A stretch of DNA of 64,000 bases from NCBI RefSeq assembly GCF_014645615.1, contig NZ_BMMB01000006.1, positions 372,001 through 436,000 on the forward strand, written 5' to 3'. Shown here piece after piece: positions 8,019-17,244 of the stretch (positions are counted from its first letter, which is position 1; each line of letters begins with the position of its first letter). Origin of the DNA: Paenibacillus hunanensis (GTDB lineage: Bacteria > Bacillota > Bacilli > Paenibacillales > Paenibacillaceae). Made by a program: the position numbers and the translations under genes. The notes under the pieces were generated by a model. That model had not been told where the DNA came from and did not search any database. It saw only the letters and a list, made by a program, of their open reading frames with translations.

Positions 8019-8951
8019 ATGGCTAGGTACATTGCAAGCAAATTTTTCTTTACGTTGGTATCTTTATTCGTACTGATATCATTGACATTTTTTCTGATGA
8101 AAATTATTCCGGGTGATCCGTTTATGTCCGAGAAGGCAATCCAACCACAAATTAAAGCCCGCTTAATGGCACAATATGGATTAGATCAACCTATTCCGGT
8201 GCAATACGTACGATATTTAGGGAATATTATCCAAGGCGATCTAGGTGTCTCGATGAGATATCAAAATCAGGATGTTACTGGACGAATTGCACAAACATTC
8301 CAACCTTCCCTGCAAATCGGTATTTTTGCGATTATTATTTCTATTATCGTCGGAATTGTACTTGGTATGATTGCAGCTTTGTATCATCGTAAATTGATTG
8401 ACCACATTGCCATGGTGCTTGCTATTATTGGTATAGCGGTTCCAAGTTTTGTACTTGCAACATTAATTCAATATGTATTTGCACTTAAGCTCGGTTGGTT
8501 TGATGTCATGGGCTTTAGTAAACCAAGTGACTTTGTATTGCCTGTTGTTGCACTTGCTGTTCAACCGATTGCATTTATTGCCCGTCTAACTCGTTCTAGT
8601 ATGTTGGAAGTACTTAATTCAGAATATATTAAAACAGCTAAAGCTAAAGGTCTGAATGGGTTTACAATCATGACACGCCATGTACTACGTAATGGCGTAC
8701 TGCCTGTTGTAACTTATGTAGGTCCAATGACTGCAAACGTTATTACAGGTTCCGTTGTTATTGAGCAGATTTTCGGCATCGGCGGCATCGGTAAAGTATT
8801 CGTAGAAAGTATCACAAATCGTGATTACACTATGATTATGGGTGTAACAATTTTTTATGGTGTTATCCTGATGTTAGCTCGGTTTGTAACAGATATTCTA
8901 TATGTTCTGGTTGATCCTCGTATCAAACTGACAGGTAAAAAGGGGGCTTAA
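8019..8951 (+). CDS. oppB: Oligopeptide ABC transporter, permease OppB/DppB type
   Basis: 310-residue inner-membrane permease of the OppB/DppB family. It has six hydrophobic segments, the N-terminal GDPF and LGLDQP-like motif (YGLDQPIPVQY), and the cytoplasmic coupling loop EYIKTAKAKGLNGFTIMTRHVLRN, the EAA motif that contacts the ATPases. An AAAGGAGGG site lies before the ATG. It is followed after three bases by oppC. It forms the transmembrane channel with OppC. Confidence 0.93.
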   Translation: MARYIASKFFFTLVSLFVLISLTFFLMKIIPGDPFMSEKAIQPQIKARLMAQYGLDQPIPVQYVRYLGNIIQGDLGVSMRYQNQDVTGRIAQTFQPSLQIGIFAIIISIIVGIVLGMIAALYHRKLIDHIAMVLAIIGIAVPSFVLATLIQYVFALKLGWFDVMGFSKPSDFVLPVVALAVQPIAFIARLTRSSMLEVLNSEYIKTAKAKGLNGFTIMTRHVLRNGVLPVVTYVGPMTANVITGSVVIEQIFGIGGIGKVFVESITNRDYTMIMGVTIFYGVILMLARFVTDILYVLVDPRIKLTGKKGA

Positions 8952-8954
8952 ACA

Positions 8955-9872
8955 TTGGCAGCGAATGAAAAGAAAACTCCAAATCCTACGACTGCTGATG
9001 TGACGATAGATCCAACTACACAGCAAAAAAGTATGTCGCTTCTTCAAGATGCAATGTATCGTCTCGTGAGAAATCCCGTAGCAATGATTAGTCTAGGTGT
9101 ATTACTTGTCATTATTATTATGGCACTTGCAGGACCTCACATGGTTCCTTACAACTATTATAGCAATGATCTAATGAATACGAATAAGCCACCTTCAGCT
9201 GAACATTGGTTCGGCACCGACAATCTTGGACGTGATATGTGGGTTCGTACTTGGAGTGGCGCTCAAATTTCATTGCTTGTTGGTTTCTCAGCAGCTTTGA
9301 TTGACTTGATCATTGGTGTCATTTATGGTGCTATTATGGGTTACAAAGGCGGAAGAACAGATGAGGTTATGAATAAAATTTCAGAAATTTTATATTCTAT
9401 TCCTTATCTGTTAGTCGTCATCTTGTTACTTGTAGTTATGGAGCCTGGTTTGAAAACTATTATTTTTGCACTTGCTGTAACAGGCTGGATAACGATGGCA
9501 TGGATCGTTCGTGGTGAAATTATTCAGCTCAAAAATCGAGATTTCATTTTGGCTGCACGTTCTATGGGGGTAGGTGCTGGTCGACAGCTTTTCAGACACT
9601 TGCTGCCTAATGCACTTGGTCCGATCATTGTTACTGTAACATTATCTGTACCTAATGCTATATTTGCTGAAGCATTTTTGAGTTTCTTAGGACTGGGTGT
9701 GCAAGCCCCAATATCTTCTTTAGGTTCAATGATTAACGATGCGCTTCAAGGCTGGAACCTGTATCCTTGGCGTATGTGGTTCCCTGCTGGTCTGATCTGC
9801 TTGACTATGCTGGCATTTAACCTGCTTGGTGATGGTTTGCGTGATGCGCTTGACCCTAAACTGAAAAAATAA
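8955..9872 (+). CDS. oppC: Oligopeptide ABC transporter, permease OppC/DppC type
   Basis: 305-residue partner permease. A cytoplasmic N-terminal tail precedes the first membrane helix (about residues 48-65), then the conserved HWFGTDNLGRDMW motif, further membrane helices, and an EAA loop (RDFILAARSMGVGAGRQLFRHLLPN) for ATPase contact. It begins with TTG at 8955 behind a GGGGG site within the end of oppB, and ends 21 bases before the ATPase gene. Channel subunit of the peptide importer. Confidence 0.93.
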   Translation: MAANEKKTPNPTTADVTIDPTTQQKSMSLLQDAMYRLVRNPVAMISLGVLLVIIIMALAGPHMVPYNYYSNDLMNTNKPPSAEHWFGTDNLGRDMWVRTWSGAQISLLVGFSAALIDLIIGVIYGAIMGYKGGRTDEVMNKISEILYSIPYLLVVILLLVVMEPGLKTIIFALAVTGWITMAWIVRGEIIQLKNRDFILAARSMGVGAGRQLFRHLLPNALGPIIVTVTLSVPNAIFAEAFLSFLGLGVQAPISSLGSMINDALQGWNLYPWRMWFPAGLICLTMLAFNLLGDGLRDALDPKLKK

Positions 9873-9893
9873 TATCCATAGGAGGTGGGCTTA

Positions 9894-11660
9894 GTGGAGA
9901 AAATCTTAACAGTAAAAAACTTGAGCGTATCCTTCAATACTCGTGCCGGTGAATTTAAAGCCGTTAAAGATGTGAATTTCGAGATTGGAAAAGGGGAAAC
10001 GGTCGGTATTGTAGGGGAGTCCGGTAGTGGTAAGAGTGTAACGGCTCAAACGATTATGCGGTTGATCCCTTCTCCGCCTTCTATTATTAAAAGTGGAGAA
10101 ATAACATTTTTGGGCGAAAGCCTGCTGAGCAAAACCGATAAGCAAATGGAATCGATCCGTGGTAAAGATATCGGTATGATCTTCCAGGATCCGATGACTT
10201 CGCTTAACCCAACGATCAAGGTGGGTAAGCAAATTACTGAAGTTTTGCGTAAGCACCAGAAAATGAATGCGAATGAAGCGAAAGCATCAGCGCTCGAAAT
10301 GCTGAAGCTGGTTGGGATCAAAAATCCTGAAATTCGTTTCAATCATTATCCGCACCAATTTTCCGGTGGTATGCGTCAGCGTGCAATGATCGCGATCGCT
10401 CTGGCTTGCCGTCCATCGCTGCTGATTGCCGATGAGCCGACTACAGCGCTTGATGTAACGATCCAGGCACAGATTCTTGATCTGATGAAGGATATGCAGC
10501 AAAAGCTGGGCACTTCGATTATTCTGATTACGCATGACCTTGGCGTTGTAGCAGGTATGTGTGACCGTGTCGTTGTTATGAAGGAAGGGGATGTTGTCGA
10601 AACTGGCACAACCTCTGAAATCTTCAAAAATCCTCAGCATCCGTACACGAAGCGTCTGCTGAATGCATTGCCTCGTCTGGATGAGCCGAAAAAGCCAAAA
10701 CTGGCTTCCGGTATGGCTGGTTTGGACCCAACGCGTCCGCTCGTTGAAGTAACCAACCTGCGCCAGCATTTCAATCTGGGCAAAGGCAATATTTTGAAAG
10801 CTGTTAATGATATCAGCTTCAAAATCTACGAAGGCGAAACGCTGGGCGTAGTTGGTGAGTCGGGTTGCGGTAAGTCGACAACGGGTCGTACGATGCTGCG
10901 TCTGTATGAGCCAACGGGTGGTAGTGTGAAATTTAACGGAACGGATATTTTCAGCCTGTCTCCACGCAAAATGAAAGCGATGCGTAAAGATATGCAGATG
11001 ATTTTCCAGGATCCGTATGCATCGCTTAACCCGCGCTTTAACGTTATGGATATTATCGGCGAATCGCTGGATATCCACGGTCTGGCTGGTAGCCGTGCCG
11101 AGCGTAAAAAGCGTGTAGAAGAGCTGCTGGATATGGTTGGTTTGAACCCGAGCCATGCACTGCGTTATCCGCATGAATTCTCCGGTGGTCAAAGACAACG
11201 TATCGGTATTGCTCGTGCACTTGCAGTTAATCCAAAATTCATCATCTGTGACGAGCCATTGTCGGCACTCGACGTTTCGATTCAGGCACAGGTTGTTAAA
11301 TTGCTGGAAGAGCTGCAACAGCGTCTCGGTCTGACGTATCTGTTCATCGCGCACGATCTGTCGATGGTGAAGCATATTAGTGACCGTGTAGCTGTTATGT
11401 ACATGGGTAAAATTGTAGAGCTGGCAGAAAGTGAAGAACTGTATGCTAACCCACTGCATCCGTACACTAAGACTCTATTGTCTGCAATTCCGATTCCAGA
11501 TCCAGAGGTTGAAGTTAACAAACGCAGAATTCTATTACCAGATGAGCAACAAGCACCAGTAGAGTCGGCTAATCCGAACGCATCGAAAGATCCATTCGAC
11601 CTTGAAAATTCTGAATTGATTGAAGTTTCACCAGGTCATTGGGTTGCACAAACAGTCTAA
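9894..11660 (+). CDS. Fused oligopeptide ABC transporter ATPase (OppD-OppF tandem)
   Basis: 588-residue protein with two complete ABC ATPase halves, corresponding to OppD and OppF joined in one chain. The first half has Walker A GESGSGKS near residue 42, the ABC signature FSGGMRQR and Walker B LLIADEPT. The second half has Walker A GESGCGKS near residue 322, signature FSGGQRQR and Walker B FIICDEPL. Each half ends with the NPxHPYT motif of the peptide-transporter subfamily. It powers import through OppBC. I take the GTG at 9894 as the start because it lies eight bases after GGAGG (9881-9885), which overlaps the alternative GTG at 9885. Fusions of this kind (as in GsiA) are known, but separate oppD and oppF genes are usual in Bacillus. 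Confidence 0.92.
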   Translation: MEKILTVKNLSVSFNTRAGEFKAVKDVNFEIGKGETVGIVGESGSGKSVTAQTIMRLIPSPPSIIKSGEITFLGESLLSKTDKQMESIRGKDIGMIFQDPMTSLNPTIKVGKQITEVLRKHQKMNANEAKASALEMLKLVGIKNPEIRFNHYPHQFSGGMRQRAMIAIALACRPSLLIADEPTTALDVTIQAQILDLMKDMQQKLGTSIILITHDLGVVAGMCDRVVVMKEGDVVETGTTSEIFKNPQHPYTKRLLNALPRLDEPKKPKLASGMAGLDPTRPLVEVTNLRQHFNLGKGNILKAVNDISFKIYEGETLGVVGESGCGKSTTGRTMLRLYEPTGGSVKFNGTDIFSLSPRKMKAMRKDMQMIFQDPYASLNPRFNVMDIIGESLDIHGLAGSRAERKKRVEELLDMVGLNPSHALRYPHEFSGGQRQRIGIARALAVNPKFIICDEPLSALDVSIQAQVVKLLEELQQRLGLTYLFIAHDLSMVKHISDRVAVMYMGKIVELAESEELYANPLHPYTKTLLSAIPIPDPEVEVNKRRILLPDEQQAPVESANPNASKDPFDLENSELIEVSPGHWVAQTV

Positions 11661-11681
11661 TTCCGAAATTTTTTCTTGATT

Positions 11682-11751
11682 AAATGCACCTCTAAAAATG
11701 AACATTAGAAACCTTAATGGTAAACTAATGAGCATTCTGAGGTGCATTTTT
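11682..11751 (+). terminator. Terminator of the opp cluster
   Basis: AAATGCACCTC pairs with GAGGTGCATTT, with an inner ATTAG/CTAAT stem, followed by a T run. Located 22 bases after the ATPase stop codon. Confidence 0.75.
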
Positions 11752-11891
11752 GCATTGATCAAGCCTATAATATCTTATTTGCATTATGGGTTTGAATGAA
11801 ATTAGAAGTGAAATCGCTATTCAATGAATGGCAAACGATTAAAAAATAATTATGCAGAGAGGCTCTTTTTTAAATGAATACATTGAAAATG

Positions 11892-11929
11892 TAAAAAACA
11901 GACGCCAGTAAAATACCAGCATCTGTTTC
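11892..11929 (-). terminator. Terminator of the small secreted protein gene
   Basis: On the minus strand AAACAGATGCTGGT pairs (with G-T wobbles) with ACTGGCGTCTGTTT and ends in six T residues, 28 bases after the stop of the minus-strand gene. Confidence 0.65.
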
Positions 11930-11957
11930 TTTTGAAAAATGATTTTTTAAACAACTG

Positions 11958-12395
11958 TTACCCTTGGTTGGGTTGATAAAAGTGATAGCCAGGAATAGAG
12001 TTGGAAGTAGTACTTTTTACTTTGGAACTGTCTACTTGAATTTGAAGCAGTGAAACACCTCCAGTGTTTAGATAAGCTACACTTTTAATAGCCGCTCCAG
12101 TATAGTATTTTCCAATAACATTTTTAAATTCAGGTGAACCTTCTGCAATGAACTCTTCTCCATCACCACTGCATTTGTAATAAGCCCATTGTTCGTTATT
12201 GTTTAATTTTTTTCCCGTTTTATAATCTGTTACTGATGTTACTACTCCTTTTAAATACATATGATGACCATCAGAATATGTAGCACAACTTGAGTTTGCT
12301 GCTGATGCTACATCAGCTAAGCTCACACTACTAGTTAAACCAACTGCAAAAGTTACTGCTAATAAAGCTTTACCTACTTTGAAGTTCTTTTTCAT
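11958..12395 (-). CDS. Small secreted protein of unknown function
   Basis: 145-residue protein with a clear signal peptide (MKKNFKVGKALLAVTF..., cleavage near VASA-A at about residue 33). The mature part of about 112 residues is polar, with two cysteines (NSSCATY and YYKCSGD) that could form a disulfide. I recognise no family. A GAAGGAA ribosome site lies upstream of the ATG. It has its own terminator and stands alone between the opp cluster and bshC, on the opposite strand. Its AT-rich codon use differs from bshC, which may indicate recent gain (inference). The 341 bases between it and bshC are AT-rich and hold only the bshC promoter. Confidence 0.75.
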   Translation of the reverse strand: MKKNFKVGKALLAVTFAVGLTSSVSLADVASAANSSCATYSDGHHMYLKGVVTSVTDYKTGKKLNNNEQWAYYKCSGDGEEFIAEGSPEFKNVIGKYYTGAAIKSVAYLNTGGVSLLQIQVDSSKVKSTTSNSIPGYHFYQPNQG

Positions 12396-12652
12396 TACTA
12401 TTCCTTCTTTCTAAAGTAAATTGTACTACTTTGTTGCTGCACACAGAATAACATCCATTCCATTTAATCACAAATATGAAAATCAAAGCATAGTGGAGTT
12501 ATCCAGAATTAAGTGTTACTTGTAGAGTGGAAAATAATTAAATTAATTATTATAAGAAGAATTTTAATGATTGACAGACTAATACTAAAATAATATCATA
12601 TAAACTTTGTCTTTAATCAATAGATAACTGTATTAATTTACAGCTTAATGCT

Positions 12653-12681
12653 TTGACTAAACGGATATACTTTCGTACAAT
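12653..12681 (+). promoter_or_regulatory. Sigma-A promoter of bshC
   Basis: TTGACT (12653-12658), 17-base spacer, TACAAT (12676-12681). A transcript would start near 12688, about 50 bases before the bshC ATG. Confidence 0.7.
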
Positions 12682-12736
12682 CAAATAAGGTTTAGAAAGT
12701 TACAATAAGTAACAACGATGAGGAGGCCCTTACCCC

Positions 12737-14383
12737 ATGAATGTAGTTCCGGAGAGGCTACCTGCGAATCAACCGCTAGCAGAGCGGTATATGAATGATT
12801 TTGCATCGGTAAGCAGCTTGTACAATATGAATGTAACTGATCCGCAGACCTGGATTCAGCGTGCCGCCTGGCTGGATCAGCAAGAGCACTCCCGGATTGA
12901 ACGTGGAGCGTTGGTTGACTGCCTAACGCAGTACAACCTTACACATAATGAGCATGAGGCTGTACAGCAATCGCTTGAGCTATTGCGTCAGCCAAATACA
13001 CTGACAATGGTAGGTGGACAGCAAAGTGGCTTGTTCACTGGGCCTTTGCTGGTGATTTATAAGGTCGTTACATTGATTCTGTCCGCGCGTCATGCAGCAG
13101 AGCAGTTGGATCGCCCAGTCGTACCTGTATTCTGGATTGCTGGTGAGGATCATGACTGGGATGAGGTCAATCATACGTATTTGCCAGACGAGGATGGTCA
13201 GGCTGTGCGGATTCGTATGGAGCATGAGCGTGGTGGACATTCGCCAGTGAGTCGCACACTGATTACAGAGGAGCATATCGCTCCAGTGCTACGTCAATTT
13301 GAAGGCTTGCTACCGGATACGGAGCACAAAGGCGAATGGATTGCAGAGCTGGAACGATGTATGCGGCAGTCCGACAATCTCAGCAGTGCATTTGCACGTC
13401 AGCTAGGTCGTCTGTTTGGACGCTTCGGACTCGTTCTTCTTGATTCGGATGCGTCTCAGCTGCGTGAATTGGAAAAGCCCGTATTTCGCCGCATTATTGA
13501 ACAGAATGACGGTTTGACAGAAGCATATCTTGCGGCTTCTCGTGAAGTGCGTGAGGCTGGTTATGATGAACAGGCAACGGTTGCAGAGGACGGCGCCAAT
13601 CTGTTTTATATTCATACAGATGAAGTTTATACGGCAGAACGTTTGCTGCTGTTCAAGCGTGATGGACATTTTACCGATCGCAAAGGTCTGGTTACTTTTA
13701 CAAAGGAAGAGCTGCTGGAGCTTGTAGAGCAGCATCCTGAACGTTTTAGCAATAATGTACTGACTCGTCCATTGATGCAGGAATCCCTGTTCCCTGTGCT
13801 GGGTACGATTCTGGGTACAGGTGAGATTGCTTACTGGGCATTGACGCGTCAGGCATTCCAAACACTGGGTATGCAAATGCCACCGATTGTACCGCGGATG
13901 TCCTTTACCGTTGTGGAAGATAAAATTCAACAGCTGCTGACTCGCTTTCAGCTATCCTTTGATGATGTGCGTGAACGCTTTGCTGACATTCGGCAGGAAT
14001 GGCTGGAAGCACAGGAGGATTATAATCTGGATCAGCGCTTTGCTGAGCTGAAACGTCAATTTGCAGCATTGTATGCTCCATTTGTAGAAGGGCTGGCTGA
14101 GGTGGATGCTTCGCTGCCGCATATTGCTGATACGAATCAGCATAAAATTGAAGCACAGATTGATTACTTGCATCGCAAAAGTCTCAACGCTGTAGAAAAA
14201 CAGCATGAGGTTGGCCTGCGCCGACTCGATCGCATCGCACATTCGCTGTATCCGTTCGGCAAGCCACAGGAGCGGACGATTAATAGCTACTATTATATTG
14301 GCCGCTATGGTGAGCGCTGGTTGGATCAGTTGCTATCGCTGGAGCCAGACTTGAACGGTGGGCATCGACTGTTGTACATGTGA
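12737..14383 (+). CDS. bshC: Bacillithiol biosynthesis cysteine-adding enzyme BshC
   Basis: 548-residue BshC, the enzyme thought to attach cysteine to glucosaminyl-malate in the last step of bacillithiol synthesis, the main low-molecular-weight thiol of many Firmicutes. It shows family landmarks: VGGQQSGLFTGPLLVIYKV with the nucleotide-like binding loop, VFWIAGEDHDWDEVNH, and the C-terminal GERWLDQLL end. A predicted coiled coil lies around residues 400-480. Length matches the family (about 540). An AGGAGG site precedes the ATG. In B. subtilis this gene (yllA) is directly upstream of mraZ; here ahcY and a DUF2785 gene intervene. Confidence 0.93.
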   Translation: MNVVPERLPANQPLAERYMNDFASVSSLYNMNVTDPQTWIQRAAWLDQQEHSRIERGALVDCLTQYNLTHNEHEAVQQSLELLRQPNTLTMVGGQQSGLFTGPLLVIYKVVTLILSARHAAEQLDRPVVPVFWIAGEDHDWDEVNHTYLPDEDGQAVRIRMEHERGGHSPVSRTLITEEHIAPVLRQFEGLLPDTEHKGEWIAELERCMRQSDNLSSAFARQLGRLFGRFGLVLLDSDASQLRELEKPVFRRIIEQNDGLTEAYLAASREVREAGYDEQATVAEDGANLFYIHTDEVYTAERLLLFKRDGHFTDRKGLVTFTKEELLELVEQHPERFSNNVLTRPLMQESLFPVLGTILGTGEIAYWALTRQAFQTLGMQMPPIVPRMSFTVVEDKIQQLLTRFQLSFDDVRERFADIRQEWLEAQEDYNLDQRFAELKRQFAALYAPFVEGLAEVDASLPHIADTNQHKIEAQIDYLHRKSLNAVEKQHEVGLRRLDRIAHSLYPFGKPQERTINSYYYIGRYGERWLDQLLSLEPDLNGGHRLLYM

Positions 14384-14470
14384 TCGGTGAAGTAACATTC
14401 TCCTGCATATCGATTGCTATCCACACATACTGGGGTATCCATTTGAAAGTCAGGTATCATAAACGAATCG

Positions 14471-14501
14471 AGCAACCGGTATGAATTATCGGTTGCTTTT
14501 C
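14471..14501 (+). terminator. Terminator after bshC
   Basis: AGCAACCG pairs with CGGTTGCT around an 11-base loop, followed by TTTT; about 90 bases after the bshC stop. Confidence 0.7.
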
Positions 14502-14579
14502 TATGCATTAAACGATTAAATGGAAGTATTGATTAAATAAAAGATGACTGGATCATCTGAATAGTGGAGGAACGAAAAG

Positions 14580-15842
14580 ATGACATTGCCGTCCATTGAA
14601 AAAAGTATTGTAGCCGACATGGCGTTGGCTCCAGAGGGACACCGTAAAATTGAGTGGGTTTCTGCCCATATGCCTGTATTGAACCGCATTCGCGCAGAAT
14701 TCGAGCGCGATCTGCCGTTTAAAGGACTAAAAGTAACGATCTGTCTGCATCTGGAAGCGAAAACAGCTTACCTGGCAAAGGTTGTACAAGCCGGTGGTGC
14801 GGAAGTAACGATTACAGGCAGTAACCCGCTGTCCACACAGGATGATGTGTGTGCTGCACTCGTTGAAGATGGAATTACTGTATTTGCGAAATACAATCCA
14901 GATCCTGTCGAGTACAAATCACTTGTACTGCATGCGCTGGAAACAAAGCCTGACCTGATTATCGATGATGGTGGCGATCTGATCACGCTGATGCATGGAG
15001 AGCGTCCAGACCTGCTGGAAACGATTCGCGGTGGAGCCGAGGAGACGACAACAGGTATCATTCGTCTGAAAGCATTGCAGAAGGAAGGTACGCTGACACT
15101 ACCGATGGTAGCGGTCAACGATGCCTATTGTAAGCATCTGTTTGATAACCGCTACGGTACAGGTCAGTCTGTATTCGATGGTATTATCCGTACGACAAAC
15201 CTGATGATCGCCGGTACAACGGTCGTTGTTGTTGGCTACGGCTGGTGTGGTAAAGGTGTAGCGATGCGTGCAAAGGGTCTCGGTGCAAATGTAATCGTAA
15301 CCGAAGTGGATGCGATCAAAGCAGTAGAAGCTCATATGGACGGCTTCCACGTGATGCCGATGAGCGAAGCCGCGAAGAAGGGTGATTTCTTCATTACGGT
15401 TACAGGTAACAAAGATGTGATCACAGGTGAGCACTACGATGTAATGAAGGACGGCGCGATCGTATGTAATGCGGGTCACTTTGATGTAGAGGCTAACAAG
15501 CCAGACCTGGCTGCTCGCGCTGTATCGATCCGTACGGCACGTAAAAACATTGAGGAATATAAAATGCAAGACGGACGCCGCATCTATCTGCTGGCAGAAG
15601 GTCGCCTTGTCAATCTGGGCGCAGCGGATGGTCATCCAGCGGAGATTATGGATATGACGTTCGCGCTGCAAGCTGTAGGGCTGCGTTATGTGAACGAAAA
15701 TTACGAGCAGCTTGGTGCTGGCGTAATCAATGTCCCTTACGAGCTAGACGAGCAGGTTGCACGTTATCGTCTGGAAAGCCTCGGTATCGGTATCGATTCG
15801 CTGAGCGATGCGCAGAAGAAGTATCTGGATAGCTGGTCTTAA
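14580..15842 (+). CDS. ahcY: Adenosylhomocysteinase (S-adenosyl-L-homocysteine hydrolase), short form
   Basis: 420-residue NAD-dependent hydrolase that splits S-adenosylhomocysteine to adenosine and homocysteine, recycling the by-product of methylation. Visible motifs: TGSNPLSTQDDV, DDGGDLI, ETTTGIIRL, VNDAYCKHLFDNRYGTG, the NAD-binding VVVVGYGWCGKGVAMR, NAGHFD and LVNLGAADGHPAEIMD. The C-terminus ends soon after the last motif and lacks the KPxxYRY tail of the longer bacterial and eukaryotic enzymes, matching the shorter archaeal/Thermotoga type. A related substrate such as S-inosylhomocysteine is possible. Many Bacillales use Pfs and LuxS instead. The gene has its own terminators on both sides. 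Start ATG follows GTGGAGG. Confidence 0.92.
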   Translation: MTLPSIEKSIVADMALAPEGHRKIEWVSAHMPVLNRIRAEFERDLPFKGLKVTICLHLEAKTAYLAKVVQAGGAEVTITGSNPLSTQDDVCAALVEDGITVFAKYNPDPVEYKSLVLHALETKPDLIIDDGGDLITLMHGERPDLLETIRGGAEETTTGIIRLKALQKEGTLTLPMVAVNDAYCKHLFDNRYGTGQSVFDGIIRTTNLMIAGTTVVVVGYGWCGKGVAMRAKGLGANVIVTEVDAIKAVEAHMDGFHVMPMSEAAKKGDFFITVTGNKDVITGEHYDVMKDGAIVCNAGHFDVEANKPDLAARAVSIRTARKNIEEYKMQDGRRIYLLAEGRLVNLGAADGHPAEIMDMTFALQAVGLRYVNENYEQLGAGVINVPYELDEQVARYRLESLGIGIDSLSDAQKKYLDSWS

Positions 15843-15924
15843 GTTTCGTATAAGTTAATATTTCTTTTTAGTTAGAGAAATGATAATCATGGAATTACTT
15901 TGAAGCTGAAAAGAACGAGGTATT

Positions 15925-15975
15925 ACAAATGTCTGGTGACGCAGCGCAAGTCGCACGTTACCAGACATTTGTTTC
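15925..15975 (+). terminator. Terminator after ahcY
   Basis: A 17-base near-perfect stem (ACAAATGTCTGGT...ACG with CGT...ACCAGACATTTGT) ends in TTTGTTT, about 80 bases after the ahcY stop. Confidence 0.75.
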
Positions 15976-16123
15976 ATGATTACTTATGTTATTTGTACAA
16001 CGTAAAGGTGCGCGTCTGATTAAATACATAGTATGTATTAACAGGGGATATATCTGCTTCTACAATTGCCTTCTATAGTAATCATTTAACTACATAAAAT
16101 TAATTTAAAAATCGGAGTATAAC

Positions 16124-16948
16124 ATGAATACAAAAGAAACTCTTAACAAGCTTAAGCAGGATACCACTATGATTCAGCATGCTGATATTGATTCTATGTT
16201 AGCATTGATGTTTGCTGAAATAGGTTCAACTGATGCAGAACTTCGAGATAGTATCATATATAGCTTATTTTCAGAAATGATCGTATATCAACCATTAACT
16301 ATTCAACAACTACATGAGATTAGAGAAAAGGCTTTAAGTCATGAGGGGATGTTTTACAAAATAGGAGAACGAAACACTGACTCTGTATTTACCCGTTCCT
16401 TTTCCGTTTTACTTCTACCTCTATTATTAGAGCGTAATAATCGCGAGTATTTTCTAGTAGAAGACCAGATTCAAGAAATAAAGCAGGCTATTTTACGATA
16501 TTTAAGTGAAGAGAAGGATTTTAGAGGGTATATTGCTGAAAAAGGATGGGGACATGCACTAGCTCATATTTCGGACGCAATAGAATCTATATCAGAGCAT
16601 AGATGGACAGTATTAGAATCTTCAAGCATATTGGATCGACTGAAGACGATTTTGCAATCCGATGATACGATATTGACCAATCAGGAAGAGGAAAGAATAT
16701 TAATTGCCATTATGCCTATGATCATACATCAGTTGATCGATAAAAGTATATTGGAGGGCTGGATTCAGTCATTAGCTGATTTTGAATCTACAAATGACAC
16801 TGCAAAAGATTATGTGATTTTGCATAACACTAAAACTTTCTTGAGTGCACTATACTTTAGATTGAAAAAACATCCTTCTTTACATACTGATACTAATCTT
16901 ATAGAAAACGCGTTCGATCAATTGAAGCAAAGGTTTTATTTGAGTTAG
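16124..16948 (+). CDS. DUF2785 family protein
   Basis: 274-residue soluble, largely helical protein. It carries the features I associate with DUF2785: ELRDSIIYSLFSEMIV near the start, IGERNTDSVFTRSFSVLLL in the middle, and EEKDFRGYIAEKGWGHALAHISDA, with conserved Trp-Gly-His and His-Ile-Ser-Asp. No function is established for the family. It is AT-rich compared with its neighbours and sits between ahcY and mraZ, where no such gene is expected, so it may be acquired (inference). No strong promoter seen; the ribosome site CGGAG is adequate. Confidence 0.8.
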   Translation: MNTKETLNKLKQDTTMIQHADIDSMLALMFAEIGSTDAELRDSIIYSLFSEMIVYQPLTIQQLHEIREKALSHEGMFYKIGERNTDSVFTRSFSVLLLPLLLERNNREYFLVEDQIQEIKQAILRYLSEEKDFRGYIAEKGWGHALAHISDAIESISEHRWTVLESSSILDRLKTILQSDDTILTNQEEERILIAIMPMIIHQLIDKSILEGWIQSLADFESTNDTAKDYVILHNTKTFLSALYFRLKKHPSLHTDTNLIENAFDQLKQRFYLS

Positions 16949-17077
16949 GCTGAATGTCATTTTATCGATATACATAAAAAGTAAATTCACCTGTGCAGTT
17001 GGCGTCAAACACGTACAATAATCGCCCCACAACTATGGCAATACGTCTCTTTACATGTTTTAAAACGCAAACTCTAA

Positions 17078-17122
17078 GCAAAAAGCCTGAGCCTTCCGAT
17101 ATAAAGGGTTCGGGCTTTTTGC
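17078..17122. terminator. Bidirectional terminator before the dcw cluster
   Basis: GCAAAAAGCCTGAGCC pairs with GGGTTCGGGCTTTTTGC (two wobble positions). It ends in a T run and starts with an A run. It isolates the DUF2785 gene from the mraZ promoter. Confidence 0.75.
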
Positions 17123-17211
17123 GTATTTTTTTGCAAAGCAATATGCTGCATTACATAAATGATTAAAAAAGATTGCTTTTTTTCAAAAAAAATAGCAGGA
17201 TGAGAAGGATT

Positions 17212-17240
17212 TTGATTTTATATGAAGAATCTATTATGCT
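17212..17240 (+). promoter_or_regulatory. Promoter of the mraZ-dcw operon
   Basis: TTGATT (17212-17217), 17-base spacer, TATGCT (17235-17240). The transcription start would fall within the MraZ box array that begins at 17245. Confidence 0.65.
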
Positions 17241-17244
17241 AGAT

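Noticed and set aside
10287..11459. 390-codon open frame on the minus strand
   Set aside because: Lies wholly antisense to the fused Opp ATPase, no ribosome site, low-complexity mix without any domain; the plus-strand ABC motifs are unambiguous.
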